Shown here: piece by piece, positions 25,545-37,676 of the stretch
How the letters are laid out: each line of letters opens with the position of its first letter
Numbering within the stretch: position 1 is the first letter of the stretch
Assembly: GCA_019695175.1 (NCBI GenBank)
Contig: JAIBAM010000014.1
Coordinates: 1 to 58,443 of the forward strand
Length of the DNA stretch: 58,443 nucleotides
Reading direction: 5' to 3'
DNA from: Bdellovibrionales bacterium
GTDB taxonomy: Bacteria > Bdellovibrionota > Bdellovibrionia > Bdellovibrionales > UBA1609
The notes under the pieces: generated by a model
What the model was told of the DNA's origin: nothing
The model's input: the letters and a program-made list of their open reading frames with translations, nothing else
Databases searched by the model: none
Made by a program: the position numbers and the translations under genes

Positions 25545-28082
25545 GTGGCTCATGTTCTGAAGTTATTGACTGAAAATCAATACACTCAAGAAAAGGTGGA
25601 AAACATTTATCGCGACATTCATTCTCTAAAAGGAGCAGCATTTTTATATTCTTTTAATGAGATTGGTGTCTTGGCTCATAAAATGGAATCTCAATTGGAA
25701 GCAGTTCGTGATGAGGTGAGAGCTCCAACAAAAATAGAAATTGATGCTTTTTACATTTATTTGCATCGTATAGAAAAGCATCTGAAAGAAATTTTTTCTG
25801 ATAATGAAAATGGAAATGAAAATCCTGAAAAAGGCAAGTTAGCACAAGAAGTGCCCCAAGCAGTTATCAATAAAGAAAAAATGAGTAGTGAATTAATTCC
25901 TAAAATTGAAAAAATGGAGTTGGATAAAATACAACCCCAACAACAAGTAAAATCAAAGGAAAAAGAAGCAGAAGGGAATAGCACTATTCGTGTGGCGGTT
26001 TCATTGCTGGATAATTTGATGACCCTTATGGGGGAAATGGTTTTAGTACGCAATCAAGTGTTACAATTTTCTAGTCAATCTGAAGATTTAGAATTTCTAA
26101 ATCTAAGCAAAAGGTTGAATGTAGTCACCAGTGAAATTCAAGGCGAAATGATGAAGACGCGTATGCAGCCCATAGGGAATATTTTAAATAAGTACAACAG
26201 GGTTGTTCATGATTTGTCTTCGGAACTTCATAAGGAAATACATCTAAGCCTATTTGGATCTGAGACAGAATTAGATAAATCTTTGTTAGAATCAATAAAA
26301 GATCCATTAACTCATATTGTTCGTAACTCCTGTGATCATGGAATTGAAACTCCTGATGTTAGATTAAAATCTGGAAAAAATAAATTTGGAACAATCGCCA
26401 TAAAAGCGTACCACGAGGGGGGACAAGTTGTAATAGAGGTCAGTGATGATGGGAAGGGCCTGCACAAAGAGAATCTAATCAAAAAAGGACTGGAACGTGG
26501 AATTATTACTTCAGCTCAGGTGCCAAATCTTTCTGAAAAAGAGATTTTAAATCTGATTTTTGCTCCGGGCTTTTCCACGGCAGAAAGTGTGACCAGTGTG
26601 TCCGGGCGTGGTGTGGGTATGGATGTGGTGAGAACCAATGTGGAACGTATCGGGGGTTCTGTTGAATTAGAAAGTGTCGCGGGAAAAGGAACAACGACGA
26701 AGTTAAAAATTCCACTGACCTTAGCTATTGTACCTGCACTCATTATAAAGTGTTCTGGTGAGACCTTTGCAATTCCACAAATTAAACTTGAGGAATTGGT
26801 TCGAGTGGATCCTTCGTCTCATGAGAATAAAATTGAACTTTTACATGGGGTTCCAGTTTATCGACTCAGAGGTCGAATCCTTCCCTTGGTTAGCCTTAAT
26901 AATGTTTTAAAATTAAATTCGGATAAAGAAAAAAACCAAGCTTATAATATTGCGGTTTTGAATGCAGATCATTGTTCTTTTGGACTGATCGTAGACGAAA
27001 TTTTAGACACTGCAGATATTGTTGTTAAACCTATCAATCGACTCCTAAAATCATTACAAGTTTATTCCGGAGCTACGATTTTGGGGGATGGATCCATTGC
27101 GCTTATATTGGACATAGTAGGTATGTCAAAAACAGTGCAATTAGCCAACGATAAAGATGCTGGTCATTCTTCTGAAGTGAATTCTAAAAATCAACTGCAA
27201 AATATTCATAGAGATTTTCAGGAATTTCTTATTGTTCGTTTAAACTCACCTACAATGCATGCCCTAGCATTAAATGATGTTTATAGACTAGAAGAATTTC
27301 CAATCACAAGAGTGGAAGTTACCAATAAGATGCGGGTGATACGTTATGGCCAATCTTTGCTTCCGATTATTTCAATAAATTCCTTAATGGGATATGGAAA
27401 TGAAAATTTAGAGAAAAATGAGAAGGTAAGAAGAAAAGAAACTCTTTCCGTTGTGGTTGTAGAAAAGGCGGGGCTTCTTTATGGTCTTGAAGTGGACGAA
27501 ATTATTGACACCATTTCAACTGATATTGTGGTGGAAACAAATTTAGCTTTACAAAAAGGTACCTTTGGTAATTTAAGTATGCCAGATCAAGTGATTATTG
27601 TTTTAAATGCATTTGAAATTATTAACCTCTCATTTCCTGAGACCACAGTGAAACCCGTGTTCAACTCAGGTTATTCATCTTTAGTCAGTGCCAAAGGAAA
27701 AAATCTACAAATTTTATTGGTAGAAGACACTGTTTTTTTTAGAAGAGAGTTGTCAAAAATATTGAAGTCAGATGGTCATGAGATTTCCATCGCTAATGAT
27801 GGAATGGAAGCTTTGCAGATTTTAGAATCCAATCCAACAAAATTTGATTTGATTGTAACTGATATAGAAATGCCAAGGATGAATGGTTTTGAGCTTGCAA
27901 AATCAGTTCGTGGTAACAAGGCTTTAAGTGCAATACCTATGTTAGCGATTAGTTCTAAAGCGGATAAGAATTATACGGATAAAGGTCTCAAAGCGGGATT
28001 TGATATTTACATCGAAAAATTAAAGCCTGAAACTTTATTAAAAGCAGTGGCCACACTGTCTTTGCCAAGGAAAGTCGCATGA
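25545..28082 (+). CDS. cheA: CheA hybrid histidine kinase, main part
   Basis: The 845-codon frame holds, in order: a second Hpt domain (His26 in YRDIHSLKGAAFLY), a linker, the dimerisation domain, the ATPase domain with N-box HIVRNSCDHGIETPDVR, VSDDGKGLH and SGRGVGMDVVRTNVERIGG, a CheW-like domain near 360-520, a second CheW-like segment near 555-690, and a C-terminal receiver domain with Asp773 (LIVTDIEMPRMNGFELA). It passes phosphate to CheY and CheB. A GTG at 25545 could start it, without a good ribosome binding site, but it is more likely the continuation of the frame at 24994. The stop overlaps cheW (ATGA). Confidence 0.88.
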   Translation: MAHVLKLLTENQYTQEKVENIYRDIHSLKGAAFLYSFNEIGVLAHKMESQLEAVRDEVRAPTKIEIDAFYIYLHRIEKHLKEIFSDNENGNENPEKGKLAQEVPQAVINKEKMSSELIPKIEKMELDKIQPQQQVKSKEKEAEGNSTIRVAVSLLDNLMTLMGEMVLVRNQVLQFSSQSEDLEFLNLSKRLNVVTSEIQGEMMKTRMQPIGNILNKYNRVVHDLSSELHKEIHLSLFGSETELDKSLLESIKDPLTHIVRNSCDHGIETPDVRLKSGKNKFGTIAIKAYHEGGQVVIEVSDDGKGLHKENLIKKGLERGIITSAQVPNLSEKEILNLIFAPGFSTAESVTSVSGRGVGMDVVRTNVERIGGSVELESVAGKGTTTKLKIPLTLAIVPALIIKCSGETFAIPQIKLEELVRVDPSSHENKIELLHGVPVYRLRGRILPLVSLNNVLKLNSDKEKNQAYNIAVLNADHCSFGLIVDEILDTADIVVKPINRLLKSLQVYSGATILGDGSIALILDIVGMSKTVQLANDKDAGHSSEVNSKNQLQNIHRDFQEFLIVRLNSPTMHALALNDVYRLEEFPITRVEVTNKMRVIRYGQSLLPIISINSLMGYGNENLEKNEKVRRKETLSVVVVEKAGLLYGLEVDEIIDTISTDIVVETNLALQKGTFGNLSMPDQVIIVLNAFEIINLSFPETTVKPVFNSGYSSLVSAKGKNLQILLVEDTVFFRRELSKILKSDGHEISIANDGMEALQILESNPTKFDLIVTDIEMPRMNGFELAKSVRGNKALSAIPMLAISSKADKNYTDKGLKAGFDIYIEKLKPETLLKAVATLSLPRKVA

Positions 28083-28561
28083 GTCAGTCAATCAGTCTAA
28101 AATCAGAGCATAAAGCCAATGAGCTATTCACTACATTCTATGTGGGGAATGATTTCTTTGGTATTGAGGTGATGAAGGTCCAAGAAGTGACGGGTTCCCC
28201 ACGAATTATTTCAGTTCCCCTGGCCCCAAAATTTGTTCGTGGACTCATCAATTTGCGTGGACAACTGGCTACGGCACTTGGATTACATGAACTATTTGAA
28301 AATAAAATTCAAAATACGGAAAATCAAATGTCCGTTGTTTGTAAGTTGGATGGCAACCTCGTCTCTCTCATTGTGGATTCAATTGGGGATGTGGTGGAAG
28401 TCAATGGTAAAAACTTCGAATTGCCGCCTGACACTCTACCTCCAAATATAAAACCCTTTGTAAAAGGCATTTATAAAATGGAAGGGCAATTGTTAAGTGT
28501 TCTAGATTTGAGTCGAATTGGAAAGGAATTATCGCCAACAATGGAACAAAACGTTTCTTAA
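28079..28561 (+). CDS. cheW: CheW coupling protein
   Basis: The 160-residue protein links receptors to CheA in the chemosensory array. The start overlaps the cheA stop (ATGA). It consists of one CheW domain: [60 protein letters not shown] and [20 protein letters not shown] are the usual conserved parts. The length is normal. It is followed after 38 bases by the receptor gene with ACAGGAGAAA in front. Confidence 0.93.
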   Translation: MSQSISLKSEHKANELFTTFYVGNDFFGIEVMKVQEVTGSPRIISVPLAPKFVRGLINLRGQLATALGLHELFENKIQNTENQMSVVCKLDGNLVSLIVDSIGDVVEVNGKNFELPPDTLPPNIKPFVKGIYKMEGQLLSVLDLSRIGKELSPTMEQNVS

Positions 28562-28599
28562 AAAAACAATTTTTAATTAAACAACAGGAGAAATTCTCT

Positions 28600-30567
28600 A
28601 TGTCAGCCGCAAAAAAAATATCGCATAAAAACTTGAAACTGGCCTCCGATCGCAACTCTTCCTTTAGTACTCAAGATACCAAAGGGATGATTAGTGCTAT
28701 GAACCGGGTGCAGGCAATTATTGAGTTCAACCTAGATGGAACCATTATTAATGCAAATGAAAACTTTCTTACAACCCTGGGTTATACACTAGATGAAATT
28801 GTTGGTAAGCACCATCGTATGTTTTGTGATCCGACATATGTATCTAGTTTAGAGTATAGGAATTTTTGGGAAAAATTAAATCGTGGGGAGTTTGATTCAG
28901 GTCAATACAAGCGAATCAATAAAAGTGGTAAGGAAATTTGGATTCAAGCTTCTTACAACCCAATAAATGATAGTCATGGTAAATTGACCAAAGTAATTAA
29001 GTTCGCCACCGACATTACGGAACAAAAAAATAAATCAGCTGAGTTTGAAGGTAAGATGAATGCAGTTTCAAAGTCTCAAGCAATTATTGAGTTTAATCTT
29101 GATGGAACCATTATTAATGCAAATGACAATTTCTTAAATACCCTTGGTTATTCACTTGCGGAAATTCAAGGGAAACATCATCGTATGTTTTGTGAAACAA
29201 CCTATGCCAATAGTTACGAGTATAAGGGTTTTTGGGAAAAATTAAATCGTGGGGAGTTTGATTCTGGCGAATATAAAAGAATAGGTAAAAACGGCAAAGA
29301 AATTTGGATTCATGCTTCTTATAATCCAATTTTTAATGCGAATGGTAAGGTTTATCGTGTGGTTAAGTTTGCAACGGATATAACTCAAGAAAAACTTTTG
29401 GCTTTAGAGACGGAATTTAAAATGAACGCCATTTCAAAAGCACAAGCCATCATTGAGTTTAATTTGGATGGATCTATTATTACTGCGAACAATAATTTTT
29501 TGACCACTGTTGGATATGATTTGGGGGAAATTAAAGGCAAACATCACCGAATGTTTTGTGATCCTGATTACGCAAGCAGTGCGCAGTATAGGGCGTTTTG
29601 GGAAAAATTAAACCGAGGAGAGTTAGACGCTGGTGAGTATAAGAGAATAGGTAAAGGTGGAAAAGAAATTTGGATTAATGCTTCTTATAATCCAATTCTA
29701 GACGTGAGTGGTCGTCCAATTAAAGTTGTAAAGTATGCGACAGATATTACTGATTTAAAAAAAATGATTCAGTCTATTGAAGAAACTGCAACTTCTCTTT
29801 CTGCTGCTTCTACGGAGTTGACGGCAACAGCAACAGAAATGGCATCAACTGCCACAAAAACAAATCGGGAATCTATTTCGGCCTCTAAAGCAGCAGAGGA
29901 GGTAGCTACCGGAGTACAAACTGTGGCTACAAATGTGGAAGAAATGGTAGCTTCCATAAAAGAAATTGCACGATCCACAAATGAGTCATCTCAAATGGCA
30001 AAGACCACCTTACAGAAGGCACAGGAATCTAATTCCACTGTTTTAAAGTTGGGGACAAGCAGTCAAGAAATAGGTGATGTGATTAAGGTAATTAGTTCCA
30101 TCGCGCAACAAACAAATTTATTGGCCCTGAATGCAACAATTGAAGCGGCCAGAGCAGGTGAGGCCGGTAAAGGATTTGCTGTTGTTGCAAATGAAGTCAA
30201 AGAGCTTGCAAAGCAAACTGCAAAAGCCACAAATGATATCACACTTAAAATCAGTGCTATCCAAAATGACACTCAAAGTGCGGTGGAGGCAATTGGTGGA
30301 ATTTCTCAAGCGGTGGAAAAGCTCAATGGAATTGCAGGAGTGATTGCCGCAGCGGTGGAAGAACAAACTGCCACAACTAACGAAATATCCCGCGTGGTGA
30401 TTCAATCTAAAAAAGGAGTGGAGAGCATTGCTGGAACGGTGAAGATGGTGTCCATGGCATCAACCGAAAGTACAGCAGCTTCTAATCAAACTTTAGAGGC
30501 CTCAAAGGCTTTATCACAAATTGCGCAAAGACTTACAAACTTAGTTCGAAAAAATAAAACGGCATAA
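28600..30567 (+). CDS. Soluble methyl-accepting chemotaxis protein with three PAS domains
   Basis: The 655-residue receptor has no membrane segment, so it senses inside the cell. Three near-identical PAS domains lie at about residues 33-150, 155-272 and 277-394; each has (Q/A)[16 protein letters not shown] and [11 protein letters not shown] followed by KEIWI and a KFATDIT end. This type of PAS resembles those of Aer-like and BdlA-like receptors and might bind haem or flavin. The signalling domain follows with the hairpin tip [20 protein letters not shown] and the neighbouring [15 protein letters not shown]. No HAMP domain is seen. It lies between cheW and cheB, so it is the dedicated receptor of this array. 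Confidence 0.93.
   Translation: MSAAKKISHKNLKLASDRNSSFSTQDTKGMISAMNRVQAIIEFNLDGTIINANENFLTTLGYTLDEIVGKHHRMFCDPTYVSSLEYRNFWEKLNRGEFDSGQYKRINKSGKEIWIQASYNPINDSHGKLTKVIKFATDITEQKNKSAEFEGKMNAVSKSQAIIEFNLDGTIINANDNFLNTLGYSLAEIQGKHHRMFCETTYANSYEYKGFWEKLNRGEFDSGEYKRIGKNGKEIWIHASYNPIFNANGKVYRVVKFATDITQEKLLALETEFKMNAISKAQAIIEFNLDGSIITANNNFLTTVGYDLGEIKGKHHRMFCDPDYASSAQYRAFWEKLNRGELDAGEYKRIGKGGKEIWINASYNPILDVSGRPIKVVKYATDITDLKKMIQSIEETATSLSAASTELTATATEMASTATKTNRESISASKAAEEVATGVQTVATNVEEMVASIKEIARSTNESSQMAKTTLQKAQESNSTVLKLGTSSQEIGDVIKVISSIAQQTNLLALNATIEAARAGEAGKGFAVVANEVKELAKQTAKATNDITLKISAIQNDTQSAVEAIGGISQAVEKLNGIAGVIAAAVEEQTATTNEISRVVIQSKKGVESIAGTVKMVSMASTESTAASNQTLEASKALSQIAQRLTNLVRKNKTA
28690..29762 (+). 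repeat. Three tandem PAS-coding repeats of about 365 bp
   Basis: The PAS-coding segments begin near 28706, 29074 and 29437 and are similar at the DNA level, for example in the words around ATTATTGAGTT and GGGAAAAATTAAATCG. They show recent internal duplication in the receptor gene, and copy number could change by recombination. Confidence 0.6.
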
Positions 30568-30576
30568 AACAATTAA

Positions 30577-31722
30577 ATGAAAACAATTAAGGTCCTTATA
30601 ACTGATGATTCTTTAGTTTACCGGTCCCAGATAAAGGCAGCTTTGGCAAATTTATCTGGGATAGAAATTGTTGGAGTGGCGTCCAATGGGAGACTGGCTT
30701 TGGAAAGAATCAATCAATTGGAAGTAGACCTCATGATTTTAGACATGGAAATGCCTGAGATGGATGGATTAGAAACTCTTAAGCGTTTGGCATTGATGGA
30801 GGTAAAACCAAAAGTTTTAGTTTTCTCATCAATTTCAAATCGATCTGCCGACGTAACTCTAAAGGCCTTAAAATTGGGTGCCACTGACTTTGTAGTGAAG
30901 CCAAGTGGCCTTGGAAACTTTTCAAATGCTGACGTTATTCTTGAACCCAGTGTGGTGATAAGAAATTTACTGGAGCCAAAAATCAGATCTATTTTTTTTG
31001 AATCCAAAAGGGATGTGGTAGCTTCTCCTGCAAAAGAAACTTCGGTTGTTGATGTTCTTCCACTTTCTCGAAAAAAAGAATACATATCTCAAACTATATG
31101 GGAATTATTTAAGCCTAAAATTCTTGTCATCGGAGCCTCAACTGGAGGGCCCACAGTTCTTGAACAGGTATTTACTCAGATCGGTCCACCACTTCAGTGT
31201 CCCATTTTAATTGTTCAGCATATGCCCCCTGTATTTACCGCGACTTTTGCAAAAAGATTGCAAAATCTTAGTGGCTTGCCTGTGGAAGAAGCTCCTCATG
31301 GTGCTATATTGGACAAGAACAGCGTTTATATTGCTCCTGGTGATTATCACATGTCGTTGTCTCGACAAGGATCCAAAATCAAAGTGAATTTGGATCAAAG
31401 TCCCCAGGTTAATTCCGTTCGACCTGCAGTCGATCCACTTTTTTCTTCAGCCGCTGAAATTTATAAAAATCAATGTCTAGGAATTGTATTTACTGGAATG
31501 GGGGAAGATGGGAAGTTGGGTGCGGAATCAATTAAACAAAACGGTGGTTCGGTGATTATCCAAAATCAAGCCTCATGTGTTGTTTTCGGAATGCCTGGAG
31601 CTGTTAAAGGGGTCGGTGCCTTTGATTTTGAAATGACACCAGAACAGATTATTCATACTTTGCGAGATAAAGTGGCTTCAACGAATTTATCGACTAAAAG
31701 CAATGCTGTGGGAGTGGGCTAG
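30577..31722 (+). CDS. cheB: CheB protein-glutamate methylesterase
   Basis: The 381-residue protein removes methyl groups from receptor glutamates and has an N-terminal receiver domain. The receiver shows DDS near the start, the phospho-acceptor Asp in LMILDMEMPEMDGLETL, and Lys in FVVKPSG. The esterase domain has the catalytic Ser in VIGASTGGPTVLEQV, His in IVQHMPPVFTATFAKRL and Asp in FTGMGEDGKLGAESIK. It starts at ATG 30577, ten bases after the receptor gene, with only a weak ribosome binding site, so it may be coupled to upstream translation. Confidence 0.94.
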   Translation: MKTIKVLITDDSLVYRSQIKAALANLSGIEIVGVASNGRLALERINQLEVDLMILDMEMPEMDGLETLKRLALMEVKPKVLVFSSISNRSADVTLKALKLGATDFVVKPSGLGNFSNADVILEPSVVIRNLLEPKIRSIFFESKRDVVASPAKETSVVDVLPLSRKKEYISQTIWELFKPKILVIGASTGGPTVLEQVFTQIGPPLQCPILIVQHMPPVFTATFAKRLQNLSGLPVEEAPHGAILDKNSVYIAPGDYHMSLSRQGSKIKVNLDQSPQVNSVRPAVDPLFSSAAEIYKNQCLGIVFTGMGEDGKLGAESIKQNGGSVIIQNQASCVVFGMPGAVKGVGAFDFEMTPEQIIHTLRDKVASTNLSTKSNAVGVG

Positions 31723-31768
31723 ATTTAAATCTATAAGTTTAAAACATTTTTTAAATTGAGAGAATATT

Positions 31769-32608
31769 GTGTCTACAAATCAGATTTACCAATTTTTTGC
31801 AAAGTTTATCGAAGATGAAATCGGTGTTATTTACGCCGAACATAATTACTATCAATTGCAGAGTCGTTTGGATGAAATATCCCATTTACAAGGTTTAGCC
31901 AATGTGGAAGAGCTTTTTCAGTTGGCCTTGAAGGGTATCAGTGGAAAATTAAAACAACAACTTTTAGATATATCAACGAATAACGAGACCTCTTTTTTCA
32001 GAGATGGAAAAGTTTTTGCTGCTCTAGAAAGTCATATGCTAAATGAAGTCCTTTCCCGGTACCCTACTGAAAAATTAAATATTTGGTCCGCAGCCAGTTC
32101 TACGGGCCAAGAAGCTATTTCCTTATGTATACAAATTTTGGAGTGGATGAACTCTCATAATAAAAAAATAGATTTTGATATTGTTGCCACAGATATTTCC
32201 GAGCGAGTTTTGACAAAAGCGAGACAGGCCCAATACACCCAATTGGAGGTGCAGAGGGGATTGAACAATGAACTGTTACGAAAATATTTTTTACAAATAG
32301 AATCAAATTTTTGGACGGTCTCCCGAGAGATTTCTAGCAAAATTCATTACAAGCAGCTCAATTTAAGGCATCCATTCCCCTTTATTGAAAAATTTCATAT
32401 TATTTTTTGTAGAAATGTTCTTATCTATCAAAAAGTGGAAAGCAAAATTGATATTCTAAATCGATTGACCAACCAGCTAGTCAGTGGAGGATATTTAATT
32501 TTGGGTTCAGGGGAGAGTCTATTAGGGCTTTCCAATGATTATGATCAAGTGGTTGAACAAGGAGTGGTGCTTTACCGAAAAAGGTCCACTTTATTATCTG
32601 CAGCTTAG
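31769..32608 (+). CDS. cheR: CheR protein-glutamate methyltransferase
   Basis: The 279-residue protein methylates receptor glutamates using SAM. It starts at GTG 31769, 46 bases after cheB. Conserved parts are NNETSFFRDGKVF (family NETxFFR motif), the SAM site IWSAASSTGQEAISLCIQI, DIVATDISERVLTKARQAQY, and HIIFCRNVLIYQ. It closes the operon: a hairpin follows. With CheB it makes the adaptation pair for the PAS receptor. Confidence 0.94.
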   Translation: MSTNQIYQFFAKFIEDEIGVIYAEHNYYQLQSRLDEISHLQGLANVEELFQLALKGISGKLKQQLLDISTNNETSFFRDGKVFAALESHMLNEVLSRYPTEKLNIWSAASSTGQEAISLCIQILEWMNSHNKKIDFDIVATDISERVLTKARQAQYTQLEVQRGLNNELLRKYFLQIESNFWTVSREISSKIHYKQLNLRHPFPFIEKFHIIFCRNVLIYQKVESKIDILNRLTNQLVSGGYLILGSGESLLGLSNDYDQVVEQGVVLYRKRSTLLSAA

Positions 32609-32632
32609 GCGAGGTTTCGCCGAAGCTCGAGC

Positions 32633-32680
32633 CGAAGTGTCTCCAAACAATTGCTTAGACTCTATATCGGAGACACTTCG
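32633..32680. terminator. Bidirectional terminator hairpin between cheR and katG
   Basis: CGAAGTGTCTCC at 32633-32644 pairs perfectly with GGAGACACTTCG at 32669-32680. The following bases are TTTATAATAAAAA, so T- or A-runs follow on both strands. It lies between convergent cheR and katG. A second small hairpin, GGCGA/TCGCC at 32608-32621, comes just before it. Confidence 0.6.
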
Positions 32681-32699
32681 TTTATAATAAAAATGGATT

Positions 32700-35021
<2,322 letters not shown>

Positions 35022-35047
35022 TCATAAGAATTATTGAAATGTAAAAT

Positions 35048-35082
35048 CGATAGTTTCTATTGATGATAGAAGAAAACTATCG
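35048..35082. promoter_or_regulatory. Inverted repeat upstream of katG, possible OxyR-type site
   Basis: CGATAGTTT at 35048-35056 and AAACTATCG at 35074-35082 are perfect mirrors. Within it, ATAG at 35066-35069 and CTAT at 35077-35080 are seven bases apart, as in an OxyR half-site; the other ATAG/CTAT pair is not spaced correctly. It lies about 100 bases before the katG start and could be a peroxide-response operator. Confidence 0.35.
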
Positions 35083-35185
35083 GTTATGGAAGGAGTGGGG
35101 GATGTTATATTGAGTAAACACTCACACAATATCCCAGATAAATTTTAGAGTTAGAAGGAGGGTGAAGGTATTTCCAAATCTGCCT

Positions 35186-36541
35186 TTAAGCAGCCTCTCT
35201 TTTAATAAAGGAACTGATTTTAATCAGAAGTTCCACAGAAAGTCCTAATTTGTTTGCAATAATATCATGAGCTTCATGAGCAAGGATTTGCTTTTGTCCC
35301 AACTTGGGTCGCGTGAGGTATTCAAAGGCATCGGCGTAAGAAAGAAGTTGTGCTTCCAAAGGGATTTTATGCTTTGGCAATTGGCTTGGGAACCCCTTAC
35401 CATCGGAACGTTCATGATGTTTTTCAATAATTTCAGCGATTATTGGGGTGAGGGTAATTTTTTTTTCTTTCAAGAGATTCAAAGAAAGTCGTGGATGCTG
35501 CATGTATTGTTTCTTTTCAATTTCATTGAGTTGATCTAATTCAAATATTGTAATGTCTTGACTGATTCCTTGAATTCCAATGTCGTGGAAAAGTCCTGCG
35601 ATAGCTAGGTCCTCTGGTTGTCCAATTCCCGTGGCCATACTCATAAGGCATGCGATCGAAGAAACAATCTGAGCGTGGGAATAAGAGTCTTTACCCTCTC
35701 CAATAAAATTGTTCAATTTTTCTTGGAGATTCAACCCGGTTTTTTTTTCTACAAAACTCTCTACCACTTTTTTCGATTGTTCTAAGAGATCCCGTCCTCC
35801 TTCAAAGTTATTATCCTGGTTTGATGAGTCTAGAATGGATTTGAAGAGATGGCGAACGCTGGTTTGCAAGCGCTCTGATTTTTCCGTTTGTGAAACAGAG
35901 TCATTGGTGGCCTGCCCCATCTGGATCAATTGATCTGCAGTGTATTCATAAAACTTTTCCAACTCTTCTGTGGCTATAAATACCGAGTTAATGCTTTTTT
36001 GCTTTAACATCTCAATTTTTTTGTCAGAGATGGTTCCGTTTCCAGTAAGAAGAGCATACTTTCGATTGATAGGCAGGAAAGTTCGAACTTCAAAGGGAAG
36101 ATTTTGTCCGGACTGTATATCAACAAGTTTTACTGCTTTGAATTTGCGAACACCAGCACTGTTTTTTTTGGACTTAATGTTTTCTACACATTCTAAGGTT
36201 AATTGTTGATCCAATGGCCATAAAAGACATTCTGAGAATCCATTTTTTTTAAGTTTATGAACTTCAAATTTTGTTTGATCCATGGTCATAAAAATCAAAA
36301 GAGTTCCGGGATAATAAGAACTTAAGGATTGACCGATTTCCAGTTGATTCATTCCAGTTAATGAATTAGAAACAAAAATAGAAGAGCCGGGGGCCATTTG
36401 GTAGTCTTCCAAAAATTGTTCTACTTCCTGGCTGGTGGAAAGGTGCTTGTATTTCAAAGGATTGAGGTGCTCACTCAATATTTTGAGTAGCACCGGATCA
36501 AATCCAATTAGTAAAATGTCAAAAGAAACATTTTCACCCAC
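35186..36541 (-). CDS. HD-GYP domain protein with degenerate receiver-like N-terminus
   Basis: HD-GYP proteins hydrolyse cyclic di-GMP, a second messenger for motility and attachment. The 451-residue protein starts at GTG 36541, six bases after the CheY-like gene. The C-terminal domain has the HD pair in IAGLFHDIGIQG and the GYP-equivalent loop KHHERSDGKGFPSQLPKH, with GFP in place of GYP, then LLSYADAFEYL. The N-terminal 120 residues have the fold pattern of a receiver domain but lack the acidic phosphorylation pocket, so it may not be phosphorylated. The middle has a PilZ-like or linker part. Activity needs testing, since variants are often inactive. Confidence 0.82.
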   Translation of the reverse strand: MGENVSFDILLIGFDPVLLKILSEHLNPLKYKHLSTSQEVEQFLEDYQMAPGSSIFVSNSLTGMNQLEIGQSLSSYYPGTLLIFMTMDQTKFEVHKLKKNGFSECLLWPLDQQLTLECVENIKSKKNSAGVRKFKAVKLVDIQSGQNLPFEVRTFLPINRKYALLTGNGTISDKKIEMLKQKSINSVFIATEELEKFYEYTADQLIQMGQATNDSVSQTEKSERLQTSVRHLFKSILDSSNQDNNFEGGRDLLEQSKKVVESFVEKKTGLNLQEKLNNFIGEGKDSYSHAQIVSSIACLMSMATGIGQPEDLAIAGLFHDIGIQGISQDITIFELDQLNEIEKKQYMQHPRLSLNLLKEKKITLTPIIAEIIEKHHERSDGKGFPSQLPKHKIPLEAQLLSYADAFEYLTRPKLGQKQILAHEAHDIIANKLGLSVELLIKISSFIKREAA

Positions 36542-36547
36542 GATAAT

Positions 36548-36943
36548 TTAAGCTGCAGCACGCTTTTTAAAAGTTTGCTCCAACTTCTCCTTTAATGATT
36601 CAAAAGTGAATGGTTTCAATACATAACTATCCACTTTTGCAGCCATGGCCTCTTTAACTTGATGTACTTCTCCTTCCGCAGTTAATAGGATAAAGGGAAG
36701 GTCCTTAAATTTAGAGTCGGCTCTAACTCTTTTCAGTAAATCCAGACCTGTGCAATTGGGCATGTTCCAATCTGAGATTATCAAGCCCACGTCGGGATTT
36801 TCATTTAACTTAGCCCAACCAAGCACGCCATCAGCAGCTTCTTCAATGACTGAGAACCCCATGGTATTTAATGTTTTTTTGACCAATTTTCTCATGGTCA
36901 TCATGTCGTCTACGATGAGAACTTTCATAGATAAATTAAGCAT
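36548..36943 (-). CDS. CheY-like response regulator
   Basis: The 131-residue protein is a single receiver domain: VLIVDDMMTMRKLVKKTL (acidic pair), phospho-acceptor Asp in LIISDWNMPNCTGLDLLKRV, Thr in FILLTAEGE and Lys in YVLKPFTFESL. It is the diffusible output expected of the CheA system. The start ATG 36943 has GGAGGAG five bases upstream, and it overlaps the end of the CheX gene by eight bases, so the two are coupled; the HD-GYP gene follows. Confidence 0.93.
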   Translation of the reverse strand: MLNLSMKVLIVDDMMTMRKLVKKTLNTMGFSVIEEAADGVLGWAKLNENPDVGLIISDWNMPNCTGLDLLKRVRADSKFKDLPFILLTAEGEVHQVKEAMAAKVDSYVLKPFTFESLKEKLEQTFKKRAAA

Positions 36944-37676
36944 GTTTCTCCTCCATTATTGGTTTGTTAAATTCAATTTCCAGGTGCAGTGGGCCAGCAT
37001 CTGTTTCGAAAGGAACAATGACCACCGGTTCTAGGCCAGACTGGCGGATGCTGATTTTTTCTCCCTTAAGAATTGTAGGGAGGGCTTTTTGAAAATTAAA
37101 ACCTTTTGTATTCAGATCGATTTTTGCAAGACCATAAATGATATTTAGTAATTCAGCTGCAGCATCCTCAAGCTCCGCTGTTAATTCTTTGTGCTCTTCG
37201 CTAAACATATTTTTATATATTTTCAAAAAAGATTCTTTTGTAAACGATAAAACAATACTCCCTGAAAATTCATTGGAAATTAACGAAAGAACACTCGCAA
37301 TGGCTACATTCGATATTTGATCTTTTTTTAAAAATGGCTTTAAAATTTTAACCTTTGTTTTGCACTGAACCTCTAAGGTTTTTTTTGTGGCCAGCAAAAA
37401 TGGATTTATAAAATCCACATTGAGGGTGTTATTTTTTTTGGCCAGAGACTTTTCTTCTGCAATTAAGGAGTCAAGGGATTTAATCAAATGAAAAGCGGAT
37501 TCAATCCCATCAGCTTTAATTTGTTTGAGCAGTTCCATAGATAAATTCAAAGCATGAAGGTGTTTTTGATCTTTTTTAAGATTCGATTTTAAGTGGAGTA
37601 GGGATTGGTAAAATTCTCTGCTGATGCTGACAACATTTTTATAATCAATCACAAAATGCATCACAGGAGTGAGCAA
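36936..37676 (-). CDS. CheX-type phosphatase, C-terminal part of STAS-CheX protein
   Basis: The C-terminal half (from FINPFLLATKKTLEVQCKTK, through SLISNEFSGSIVLSFTKESF to AELEDAAAELLNIIYGLAKI) matches CheX, which removes phosphate from CheY; the helix with AELLN carries the usual catalytic Glu and Asn. The N-terminal part (VIDYKNVVSISREFYQSLLH, HLHALNLSMELLKQI) looks like the later half of a STAS domain. The earlier half is still readable in the same frame upstream but is separated by TAA at 37713-37715. The start given, TTG 37676, has no ribosome binding site; ATG at 37661 is also possible. The gene overlaps the CheY-like gene, its likely substrate. Confidence 0.75.
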   Translation of the reverse strand: MLTPVMHFVIDYKNVVSISREFYQSLLHLKSNLKKDQKHLHALNLSMELLKQIKADGIESAFHLIKSLDSLIAEEKSLAKKNNTLNVDFINPFLLATKKTLEVQCKTKVKILKPFLKKDQISNVAIASVLSLISNEFSGSIVLSFTKESFLKIYKNMFSEEHKELTAELEDAAAELLNIIYGLAKIDLNTKGFNFQKALPTILKGEKISIRQSGLEPVVIVPFETDAGPLHLEIEFNKPIMEEKHA

